From: Chloroflexota bacterium
Lineage (GTDB): Bacteria; Chloroflexota; Dehalococcoidia; SM23-28-2; RBG-16-64-32
NCBI GenBank assembly: GCA_022561095.1
Contig: JADFRV010000012.1
Location: 1-22,102, forward strand
Length of the DNA stretch: 22,102 bases
Reading direction: 5' to 3'
The notes under the pieces are model-generated. The model was not told where the DNA came from, made no database searches, and saw only the letters and a list, made by a program, of their open reading frames with translations. Made by a program: the position numbers and the translations under genes. Shown here piece by piece: positions 14,297 through 20,862 of this stretch. Positions within the stretch are counted from its first letter, which is position 1. Every line of letters starts with the position of its first letter.

Positions 14297-15162
14297 CGCC
14301 CAAGAATCAGTTCGTAGAGCTGCGGGGCCTCCGCTTCCACTATCGCGATTGGGGCGGCTCGGGACAGCCGCTCGTTCTCCTGCACGGCCTGGCATCAAAC
14401 TCGCTTATCTGGAAGCTCGTCGCCCCGCTACTGGCCCGGAGATTTCGCGTCCTGGCTCTGGATCAGCGCGGCCACGGCCCAAGCGACAAGCCGGACGACG
14501 GCTACGACTTCCAATCCATCACCGGCGATCTCCAGGCCTTCATAGAGGCCCTGAGCCTGGAGCGACCCGCGCTGGTGGGCCACTCTTGGGGCGCCAACGT
14601 CGCCCTTCAGTTCGCCGCCGAGAGGCCGGACGACGTATCATGGCTGGCCCTGGTGGATGGCGGCTTCCTAGAGATATCCGCCTTCCCCGGCATGACCTGG
14701 GAACGGACGCTGGAGATGATGTCGCCGCCGCCCCTGGCGGGGCTGAAACTGAAGACCTTTCTCCAGGGAGCTCGCAACTGGCCCGGCCTGGGCTCAGTCT
14801 GGAACGACGATGTCCAAGAGATAGTCCTGGCTAACTTTCGCATAGACGAAGACGAGACGATCCACCCGCACCTGAGCCGCGAGAACCACCTGAAGATACT
14901 CCGCTCCCTGTGGGAGCAGAAGCCCTCAGCGCTGTGGCCCCACCTCCGCTGCCCCGCCCTCCTGATCCCTGCCGCAAGCGATCATCAGGACTCACGCACC
15001 ACGAGCTGGATGGATCACAAGCGGAAGGCCATAGCCCTGGCGGAAGAACACGCGCCGACGGTAAGGGTGGTGTGGTTGGAGGACACGATCCACGACGTGC
15101 CCCTGCAGCGGCCGCGCGAGCTTATGGAGGCTATCGACGGATTTCTTGAGGGGTTAGCCTAG
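14293..15162 (+). CDS. Alpha/beta hydrolase (serine nucleophile)
   Basis: A 289-aa alpha/beta hydrolase. HGLASNS (31-37) is the oxyanion-hole turn, GHSWGA (96-101) the nucleophile elbow with S98, and H267 in DTIHDVP the catalytic histidine; the acid is probably D230 or D233. DQRGHGPSDKP (57-67) is typical of the lipase/esterase/C-C hydrolase branch. Unlike the first hydrolase of the operon the nucleophile is Ser, so an ester, thioester or C-C bond is the expected target. The GTG start overlaps the upstream stop (GTGA) and has GGAAGG 7 bases before it. Its TAG stop shares the CTAG tetranucleotide with the converging ATPase gene. Confidence 0.85.
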   Translation: MTPKNQFVELRGLRFHYRDWGGSGQPLVLLHGLASNSLIWKLVAPLLARRFRVLALDQRGHGPSDKPDDGYDFQSITGDLQAFIEALSLERPALVGHSWGANVALQFAAERPDDVSWLALVDGGFLEISAFPGMTWERTLEMMSPPPLAGLKLKTFLQGARNWPGLGSVWNDDVQEIVLANFRIDEDETIHPHLSRENHLKILRSLWEQKPSALWPHLRCPALLIPAASDHQDSRTTSWMDHKRKAIALAEEHAPTVRVVWLEDTIHDVPLQRPRELMEAIDGFLEGLA

Positions 15163-16688
15163 GCCGCTTCGCCGGCCGAGCGCTGGCTCATCATAAGCCG
15201 GAACGCCCGCTCGAACGACTCATCGTCCAGCACGGGCTCACACCCGTCGAAGGAAGCACCCTCAATGATGACTTCCAGGAAGTCGCGGGCGTAGGCGGCT
15301 TGCGGCTTATCCCCCGCCTGACCGTACAGCCGCTCCACGACGCGCTCGATCGCGCCATCCGGCGTCTGTACCCCTCTCTTATGGCATAGCTGACGCAGGA
15401 TCTCGGCGAACTCCACGGGGCCGGGGTCGGGTATCTCAACCTTATACAGAATCCGCCTCAGGAGAGCCTCGTCGGCCAACTGCTCCATCGGCCGATTGGT
15501 CGCGAACAGGAGCTGAACATCGAATGGTATTCTCAGCTTTTCGCCCGTGATGAGGCCCAGGCTGTCCCAGCCGCGCTCCACGGCGATAAGCCAGCGGGTC
15601 ATCAGGTCCCGGGCGTCCGTCTTCTGACGGCCCAGGTCATCAACAATCAGGACGCCGCCCTGGGCCTTGACGTGCGGAGGGGCCTGGTAAAAGCGGGCCT
15701 GTGAATCGTAAGCCAGGTTCAGCGAGTCCGGTCCCAGCTCCGAGCCAAGGACCACGGCCGGCCGCCGCACCAGCACCCAGCGACGATCCAGCTTCGCATC
15801 GTCCTTCACTGCGTCTCCGTCGTCAACATCATCGATCGCCTCATGAACGGAGGGGTCGAACACCCGGATCACCTGACCGAAGACATACAGGGCGTAGGGC
15901 ATAAGGGCTACGCCGTCTAAGCTGTTGGCGAACAGCTCCAGGATGCTGGTCTTACCGTTGCCGGAACGGCCGTAGAACATCGTAGTCTTGCCGGAGTAGA
16001 GAGCGCGCGCCACCGAGTCGGCGACTTCCGGCGCCAGGACAAACTCGTCAAGACTCGCCTTGATACGCGCCGCTGACGGCATCTGTCTTTGCGCCTGCTG
16101 CGTCCGAATGACCTCCGCGTACTGCTCCGCGGTCACGGGCACAGGCCCAGCGTAGCGAGTACGCTCTAGCGCCTCCGACGCTCTTGCCGTTCCCCGTTCC
16201 GACAGACGGTAGCGATAGTTCCCTGTGAACAGGTCGGACTGGCTCAACACCTCGCACAGGCGCTCTTCCTGAAGAGCTGCCAATATCTGCTTCACCATCG
16301 TCTGGCCAAGCCCCAACCTGCGCATCAGCTGTGCTGCGGAGGGAGTGCCGGAGTAGTGCATTATCTTAAGCGTCAGATCCGTAAGAAACGCCTTTGAAAG
16401 GCCGACCTCCGCCAGCGTGCTCGGCCGCTTGGGGTAGACCGAACCTTCCGGCCCTCCTGCCGACACAGGCGGGTCGGCCTCTAGGGTCGCGGCGGCGGCG
16501 CTCAGCGTCTGCGCTACCGAATCCCCGGCCTCGTTCTGGGCTGAATCACTGTCAGGCACCAAGCCCTGACCGTCCCGGCTGTCTTCGTCCTCGCTATGGG
16601 AGACCGCCGCTCGCCGCTGCGTCTCATCCGCTTGTCCAATGGATCCGCCTTCGGTGACTTCCTCAGCGGACTCGTATCTGCGCTCCAT
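15159..16688 (-). CDS. Winged-helix/AAA ATPase of unnamed family
   Basis: A 509-aa protein: acidic, probably disordered N-terminus (1-90), a winged-helix-like region (about 98-175) and an AAA-type ATPase (about 210-440) with a C-terminal helical part. Walker A is GRSGNGKT (240-247), Walker B GVLIVDDLG (345-353), sensor-1 N398 in FATNRP, and RR at 411-412 is in the arginine-finger position. Walker B ends DD rather than DE. FYGRSGNGKTS, FGQVIRVFDPSVH and IVDDLGRQ are shared with a widespread but unnamed bacterial ATPase family. The predicted DNA-binding wing suggests a regulatory or DNA-associated role; the client is unknown. Strong ribosome site (AGGAGAG) before the ATG. The gene stands alone, divergent from rex. 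Confidence 0.75.
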   Translation of the reverse strand: MERRYESAEEVTEGGSIGQADETQRRAAVSHSEDEDSRDGQGLVPDSDSAQNEAGDSVAQTLSAAAATLEADPPVSAGGPEGSVYPKRPSTLAEVGLSKAFLTDLTLKIMHYSGTPSAAQLMRRLGLGQTMVKQILAALQEERLCEVLSQSDLFTGNYRYRLSERGTARASEALERTRYAGPVPVTAEQYAEVIRTQQAQRQMPSAARIKASLDEFVLAPEVADSVARALYSGKTTMFYGRSGNGKTSILELFANSLDGVALMPYALYVFGQVIRVFDPSVHEAIDDVDDGDAVKDDAKLDRRWVLVRRPAVVLGSELGPDSLNLAYDSQARFYQAPPHVKAQGGVLIVDDLGRQKTDARDLMTRWLIAVERGWDSLGLITGEKLRIPFDVQLLFATNRPMEQLADEALLRRILYKVEIPDPGPVEFAEILRQLCHKRGVQTPDGAIERVVERLYGQAGDKPQAAYARDFLEVIIEGASFDGCEPVLDDESFERAFRLMMSQRSAGEAA

Positions 16689-16907
16689 ATCAAATACTCT
16701 CCTGACGTTGGCTAATCGCCGTCATCAGGTTAAGACGCCACCTATGTCAGTTACGTTACCTCGAAAGGGCACGCCTGGGCGACCTATCCAGGTCTCTTCC
16801 TGAGATAAGATCTGGCGTATCACGAGCGCAAAGCGAGAACCTGATAGATTCGCCGCCGCGTTGATCGCCGCCCGCTGCCAGCGAGCGTCAGACGCGGGGC
16901 CGAAGGT

Positions 16908-16925
16908 TTGTAATTGTGAGCACAA
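16908..16925. promoter_or_regulatory. Candidate Rex operator upstream of rex
   Basis: TTGTAATTGTGAGCACAA matches the common Rex operator TTGTGAAnnnnTTCACAA at 10 of 14 fixed positions, with both outer TTGT and CACAA ends intact. The repeat extends outward as GGTTTGT...ACAAACC. It ends 4 bases before the -35 of the rex promoter, consistent with autoregulation, although a site over the -10 would be more usual for repression. Confidence 0.6.
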
Positions 16926-16929
16926 ACCC

Positions 16930-16959
16930 TTGACTGGGGCGCACTGCGAATGCTATAAA
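16930..16959 (+). promoter_or_regulatory. rex promoter
   Basis: TTGACT (16930-16935), an 18-base spacer and TATAAA (16954-16959). Transcription would start near 16967, leaving a leader of about 70 bases that contains the 16979-17008 hairpin. Confidence 0.75.
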
Positions 16960-16978
16960 ATGCTCAGCCCTGTCGATT

Positions 16979-17008
16979 TCAATAGACGCTGGCGAAGACG
17001 TCTATTGA
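16979..17008 (+). promoter_or_regulatory. 10-bp inverted repeat in the rex leader
   Basis: TCAATAGACG (16979-16988) and CGTCTATTGA (16999-17008) are perfect complementary arms around a 10-base loop. The structure lies between the transcription start and the GGAG ribosome site (17025-17028). It could be an operator, an mRNA-stabilising stem or a translation control element; there is no T tract after it, so it is not a simple attenuator. Confidence 0.6.
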
Positions 17009-17038
17009 GATAACAAATAATAACGGAGACAAACCTTC

Positions 17039-17686
17039 ATGGAGATACCGCCTGTAGTCATCGACCGTCTCCCCCTCTACACACGTGCCCTGTCTACTCT
17101 TGAGGAGGAAGGCCGAGAGGTGGTCAGCTCACAGGAGTTAGGCACTCTTCTGGGCGTAACCCCCGCCCAGATCCGCAAGGACCTCAGCTATTTCGGCCGC
17201 TTCGGCAAGCAAGGGCGCGGCTACAACGTCCGCAAGCTGCTGGACGAACTGCACCGTATCCTCGGTCTGGACAGGCAGTGGCGCATGGCCGTAATAGGCG
17301 TTGGCAAACTGGGCCTCGCCATCCTCGGCTACGAAGGTTTCGGACCTCAGGGGTTTCGCATCGTCGAGGCGTTCGACGCCGACCCCAAGAGGATAGGCCA
17401 GCGGATCGAGAACCTGACGATAAGAGCCGCCAACGACTTGGAGAAGACTCTATTGAAAAACCCCGTGGACGTTGGGATCGTCGCTGTCCCCGCTGCGATC
17501 GCCCAGGACGTCATCGATACCCTGGTTAAGTGCGGAGTCCGCGCCATCCTCAGCTACGCGCCCATTCCCGCCCGTGTGCCGGCGGGAGTCTACCTGAAGC
17601 GCATCGAGCCGGTGCTGGCACTCCAGAGCATGGCCTACTACCTGAAAAACTCTCCTCGCTCCACAGCAGCGGCCGCTAGAAGCTGA
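17039..17686 (+). CDS. rex: Redox-sensing transcriptional repressor Rex
   Basis: A 215-aa Rex protein: N-terminal winged helix (about 1-80) with VSSQELGTLLGVTPAQIRKDLSYFG (29-53, read in parts) and the GKQGRGYNV hinge, then an NAD(H)-binding Rossmann domain with VIGVGKLGLAIL near residues 85-96 and a C-terminal swapped helix. Rex releases DNA when NADH/NAD+ rises and represses respiratory and fermentative genes. The ATG at 17039 is behind GGAG at 17025-17028. A Rex-type operator and a good promoter lie upstream. Its 3' end overlaps the converging mreB gene by 11 bases. A short Ala-rich tail follows the fold. Targets elsewhere in the window were not seen. Confidence 0.93.
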   Translation: MEIPPVVIDRLPLYTRALSTLEEEGREVVSSQELGTLLGVTPAQIRKDLSYFGRFGKQGRGYNVRKLLDELHRILGLDRQWRMAVIGVGKLGLAILGYEGFGPQGFRIVEAFDADPKRIGQRIENLTIRAANDLEKTLLKNPVDVGIVAVPAAIAQDVIDTLVKCGVRAILSYAPIPARVPAGVYLKRIEPVLALQSMAYYLKNSPRSTAAAARS

Positions 17687-18704
17687 CCATCCACTCTCCC
17701 TCGGGTGGCTGCGCCCGCTGGATCAGCTCCAGATGCTCTAGGGCAATTCCAGCCCCTATAGCCACGCAGTCCATCGGGTTATCCGCCACATAGCAGGGGA
17801 TGCCGATCTCCTGAGTGACCAGCCGGTCCAGGTTGCGCAGAAGCGCCGTCCCGCCCGTGAGCACTATACCCCGGTCAATTATGTCCGCAGCGAGCTCAGG
17901 AGGCGTCCGCTCCAGGACCGAGCGAACACTGCCCAGAATGGCCTGGAGTGCATCGTGGAGAGCCTGGCAAACATCTTCCGCGGTGACGGTTACCGTCTTA
18001 GGAAGGCCGCTGATCTGGTCCCGTCCACGTACGTCGTACGTGAGCTCCTCGTCAAGCGGCAGGGCACTGCCGATGGCGATCTTCACATCCTCAGCCGTGC
18101 GATCGCCGATGTTGAGGTTATAGCGGCGCTTTATGTGCGCGGCTATGGCGTCATCCAGCCGATCACCCGCCACCCGCACCGATTCGCTGACGACGATGCC
18201 GTACATAGAGATGACCGCCGCCTCGGCGCGGCCGCCGCCGATGTCCACTACCATGTGGCCCTGGGGCGTGCTGATGGGGATGCGGGCCCCGATGGCCGCA
18301 GCCAGCGGCTCCGAAACGACGTAGGCGGGCCGCCGCGCTCCGGCCGCCTCGCAGGCGTCCTGCACCGCTCGCTGCTCCACCCCAGTCACGCCTGCGGGCA
18401 CACAGACCATCACTTCAGGCTTCACCAGGGAAAACCGCCCGTTCACCTTGCCAATGAAGTAGCGGAGCATCGCTTCCGTGGTCAGATAATCGGCGATAAC
18501 GCCGTCGCGCATAGGACGGATCACCTGAATGGCGCTCGGCGTCCGGCCCAGCATCTCGCGCGCCTCGCGCCCCACCGCCACGATGCTGTTGTCCCGCTGA
18601 GCCACCGCCACCACAGAAGGCTCTGCGCTAACGATCCCCTTGCCCTTTACGTAGATCAGGACGTTGGCCGTGCCCAGGTCAACGCCGATGCGCTTACCAA
18701 ACAA
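17676..18704 (-). CDS. mreB: Rod-shape-determining actin homologue MreB/Mbl
   Basis: A 342-aa bacterial actin. GVDLGTANVLIY near the N-terminus is phosphate loop 1, DIGGGRAEAAVIS the phosphate-2 loop, and IVLTGGTALLRNLD the adenosine loop; overall length is normal for MreB. It forms membrane-bound filaments that direct lateral wall synthesis in rod-shaped cells. The TTG at 18704 is chosen as the start because it gives the family's usual N-terminus (LFGKRIGVDLG) and sits 1 base after the murA stop behind GAGGGTG; a longer reading overlapping murA is an artefact. It is the last gene of the atp-murA-mreB run. Gene order after murA recalls mbl of Firmicutes, so Mbl is an equally fair name. Confidence 0.92.
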   Translation of the reverse strand: MFGKRIGVDLGTANVLIYVKGKGIVSAEPSVVAVAQRDNSIVAVGREAREMLGRTPSAIQVIRPMRDGVIADYLTTEAMLRYFIGKVNGRFSLVKPEVMVCVPAGVTGVEQRAVQDACEAAGARRPAYVVSEPLAAAIGARIPISTPQGHMVVDIGGGRAEAAVISMYGIVVSESVRVAGDRLDDAIAAHIKRRYNLNIGDRTAEDVKIAIGSALPLDEELTYDVRGRDQISGLPKTVTVTAEDVCQALHDALQAILGSVRSVLERTPPELAADIIDRGIVLTGGTALLRNLDRLVTQEIGIPCYVADNPMDCVAIGAGIALEHLELIQRAQPPEGEWMVSF

Positions 18705-18705
18705 A

Positions 18706-20004
18706 CTACACCCTCTCGATCGCCGCCCCGAGGCTGCGCAGCTTGGAGGCGATGCGCTCGTAGCCGCGGTCCACGTGATACACGTCCGCCACCTCAGTGC
18801 GGCCACTGGCAGCCAGACCGGCCAGTATCAACGCCGCGCCCGCCCGCACGTCCAGCGCCCTAACGCTGGAGCCGAGGAGTGGGGTCGGCCCGCTAATGAT
18901 AGCAGTGGTGGCGCCAGTCGTCACTACCTCAGCACCCATCTTGCGCAACTCGCTCACATACAACAGTCGGTTATCGAACACCCGCTCGTGTACGTAGCTT
19001 ACGCCGCAAGCCTGAGTGAGGAGCACGGCCATCGGTGCCTGAAGGTCGGTGGCGAGGCCGGGGTAGGGCAGCGCCTGAATAGTGACCGCCCTCAACTCAC
19101 CGTCCCGCCAAACCCTTAACGTATCCCCATCTTCCTCCACCACTACGCCGGCCTCCCGCATCTTGGCGATAAGTGAGAACAGGTGGCCTAGGTGAACGCC
19201 TCGAATCTCCACCCGGCCGCCCGTGATAGCGGCGGCGATAGCAAAGGTGCCCGCCTCCAGGCGATCCGGGATGATGCGGTGCGTGGTGCCGTGCAGCGCC
19301 TCCACACCGGCGATGGTGACAGTGTGACTGCCGGCGCCGCTGATTCGCGCCCCCATGGAGTTCAGCATCGCGGCCAGGCTCTGCACCTCCGGCTCCGAGG
19401 CCGCGTTCACGATAGTCGTTGTGCCGGCGGCGGTGGCCGCGGCCAGCATCAGGTTCTGTGTGCCCAGCACGCTCGGGTAGTCAGCGAACACGCGCGCCCC
19501 TCTGAGCCCATCGGTCTCCGCGACGTACTTCTCCCCCTCACGGTCGACGCGGCTGCCCATCGCCTCAAACCCAGCCAGGTGCACGTCGATGGGACGCTGG
19601 CCGATGACGTCGCCCCCCGGCGGCGAGCAGCCGGCCGAGCCCAGCCGCGCCAGCAGCGCCCCCATGACTAGGAAGCTGGCGCGCAGGTTCCCGACGAGCT
19701 CCGTTGGAGGCGAGGAGCTTGTCAGCTTGGCGGTGTTGATACGCAGACCATGCTCGGACGTCGGCTCCACGGTAGCGCCCAGGCTGCGCAGCACCTCTGC
19801 CATGTGCCCCACGTCGCCGATAGCGGGGACGTTCTCCAAGTAGCAGTCTTCCGCTACGAGAAGGGCCGCCGCCATCGCGCCCATCGCCGCGTTCTTGGAG
19901 CCGCTAACGTCGACGCTGCCGTGCAGCGGTCTCCCGCCATCGATAACCAGCTTGGTACCGTCGCGGCTGTTGGTGAAGATAAGCGGCGCCGTCTGCTCTT
20001 TCAA
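18706..20004 (-). CDS. murA: UDP-N-acetylglucosamine 1-carboxyvinyltransferase, with Asp at the Cys115 position
   Basis: A 432-aa MurA, the first committed enzyme of peptidoglycan synthesis (UDP-GlcNAc plus PEP). SGSKNAA (34-40) supplies the substrate-binding K37 and N38, and LATDLQAP (317-324) the catalytic D320. In the active-site loop most MurA have PGGC-IG-RP; here it reads PPGGDVIGQRPID, with D132 in place of the cysteine that fosfomycin alkylates. The same change is known from mycobacterial and chlamydial MurA, which are naturally fosfomycin-resistant yet active. A nearby C126 is not at the equivalent position. TTG start behind AGGA, 13 bases after atpC. The stop is followed after one base by the mreB start, so the two are coupled. 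Confidence 0.95.
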   Translation of the reverse strand: MKEQTAPLIFTNSRDGTKLVIDGGRPLHGSVDVSGSKNAAMGAMAAALLVAEDCYLENVPAIGDVGHMAEVLRSLGATVEPTSEHGLRINTAKLTSSSPPTELVGNLRASFLVMGALLARLGSAGCSPPGGDVIGQRPIDVHLAGFEAMGSRVDREGEKYVAETDGLRGARVFADYPSVLGTQNLMLAAATAAGTTTIVNAASEPEVQSLAAMLNSMGARISGAGSHTVTIAGVEALHGTTHRIIPDRLEAGTFAIAAAITGGRVEIRGVHLGHLFSLIAKMREAGVVVEEDGDTLRVWRDGELRAVTIQALPYPGLATDLQAPMAVLLTQACGVSYVHERVFDNRLLYVSELRKMGAEVVTTGATTAIISGPTPLLGSSVRALDVRAGAALILAGLAASGRTEVADVYHVDRGYERIASKLRSLGAAIERV

Positions 20005-20017
20005 AGGCGAATCCTAA

Positions 20018-20461
20018 CTAAGGTCCCGGCGGGCCGGGCGGCACGCCGCCCCTTCGCCGGCGCCGTCGCGTGACAGCCTTGATGCGGGCCAGCGCCTGCG
20101 CTAGCTCCGCCTGCACCTGCGCCAGGTCCACTTCCGCCTCCCGCTCCTCCAGGCGGCGCTGGGCCTGGCGGCGCGCCTCCTCCGCTCGCTCGACGTCGAT
20201 CTCCTCAGCCCGCTCCGCCGCATCGGCCAGGATCGTAATTCGGTTATCGCGCACCTCGATGAAGCCGCCGGTGATCGCTATCTCCACTTCATCGTCGCCT
20301 TTGACTATGCGCAACACCCCCGGCTGGATCATCGTTAATAGAGGGGCGTGCAGGGTGAGGACGCCCAGTTCGCCCTCAACGCCGGGAACGACCAGCTGGT
20401 CCACGTCCTCCTCGGAGTAGACCAACTCCTCCGCCGTGACGATCTCGACCTTTAGGGTCAC
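20018..20461 (-). CDS. atpC: ATP synthase F1 epsilon subunit
   Basis: A 147-aa epsilon subunit: N-terminal beta sandwich (about 1-85; GVEGELGVLTLHAPLLT and the following PGVLRIV are typical) and a C-terminal helical hairpin (about 88-130) rich in Glu/Ala/Arg that can inhibit ATP hydrolysis. It forms part of the central stalk with gamma. The tail is unusual: after the second helix come TRRRRRR and GGVPPGPPGP, about 17 extra residues, over a GC hairpin (GGGCGGC/GCCGCCC, 20036-20051). GTG start, with G-rich sequence GGGGATGG just upstream. Separated from atpD by a 95-codon ORF and a 100-bp gap with a large inverted repeat. Confidence 0.92.
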   Translation of the reverse strand: MTLKVEIVTAEELVYSEEDVDQLVVPGVEGELGVLTLHAPLLTMIQPGVLRIVKGDDEVEIAITGGFIEVRDNRITILADAAERAEEIDVERAEEARRQAQRRLEEREAEVDLAQVQAELAQALARIKAVTRRRRRRGGVPPGPPGP

Positions 20462-20497
20462 AGCCCATCCCCTTCCCCGCGCCAGAACTTAGAACCC

Positions 20498-20550
20498 AGA
20501 ACCAAGAACCGACACCTGATGAGCCATTTAGGCTCTACGTTCCTGGTTCT
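20498..20550. repeat. Nested inverted repeat between atpC and the 95-aa ORF
   Basis: Outer arms AGAACCAAGAAC (20498-20509) and GTTCCTGGTTCT (20539-20550) pair at 11 of 12 positions; inside them GAGCC-attta-GGCTC (20521-20535) forms a second stem. The left arm lies in a run of AGAAC-type units (20485-20510), so it may also be a short tandem or dispersed repeat. It has no T tract typical of an intrinsic terminator. Possible roles: transcript processing or partial termination before atpC. Confidence 0.6.
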
Positions 20551-20564
20551 CGGCTCTCGTGGCC

Positions 20565-20852
20565 TCATCTCACCATCCTCCGCAACAGCGCTCGGAGCTT
20601 AGGAGCACCGGCCAGCGCCTTCTTGAGACCGGCGACCTCGTCGTTACTAACGATGAGTGGACTGCGCTGGAATCGGCCGGCGTGGTCATAATAGCAGAAT
20701 CGTACCGCCAGAGAGCCGTCGTCGAACTCCATGAGCTGCAGAGACGGCTCGTGGTGCTGGCCGGCGTACGTCGCCTCCTCCACGATGCGCCCGCTCCCCC
20801 AGTGCAGGGCGAACGGCCGCGGCAGGGTACTACGGACGCTCTGTTTAGCCAT
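20565..20852 (-). CDS. Hypothetical protein (95 aa) inside the atp operon
   Basis: A 95-aa frame on the operon strand, starting 10 bases after the atpD stop at an ATG preceded by TAGGGCG. A longer Arg-rich reading that overlaps the end of atpD is discarded. The sequence has a strand-rich centre (SLQLMEFDDGSLAVRFCYYD, read in parts) followed by GRFQRSPLIVSNDEVAGLKKAL and a basic C-terminal helix ending RALLRRMVR. No family recognised. Its position between atpD and atpC, with short gaps and normal codon use, argues for a real gene expressed with the ATP synthase. It could be a regulator or assembly factor of the synthase, or an unrelated insertion; there is no direct evidence for either. Confidence 0.6.
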   Translation of the reverse strand: MAKQSVRSTLPRPFALHWGSGRIVEEATYAGQHHEPSLQLMEFDDGSLAVRFCYYDHAGRFQRSPLIVSNDEVAGLKKALAGAPKLRALLRRMVR

Positions 20853-20862
20853 CGCCCTATTC

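Larger units (their letters stand above)
16689..17038. other. 350-bp regulatory gap between the ATPase gene and rex
   Basis: No coding frame here looks real. Left part: ribosome site of the leftward ATPase gene, and a small inverted repeat GACCT-atcc-AGGTC (16781-16794) of unknown meaning; I cannot point to a clear leftward promoter. Right part: the Rex-like operator, rex promoter and leader hairpin listed separately. The middle (16800-16900) shows nothing I can name. Confidence 0.6.

Noticed and set aside
17955..18863. 302-codon rightward frame over mreB and the end of murA
   Set aside because: Antisense shadow; His/Arg-rich, no family resemblance.
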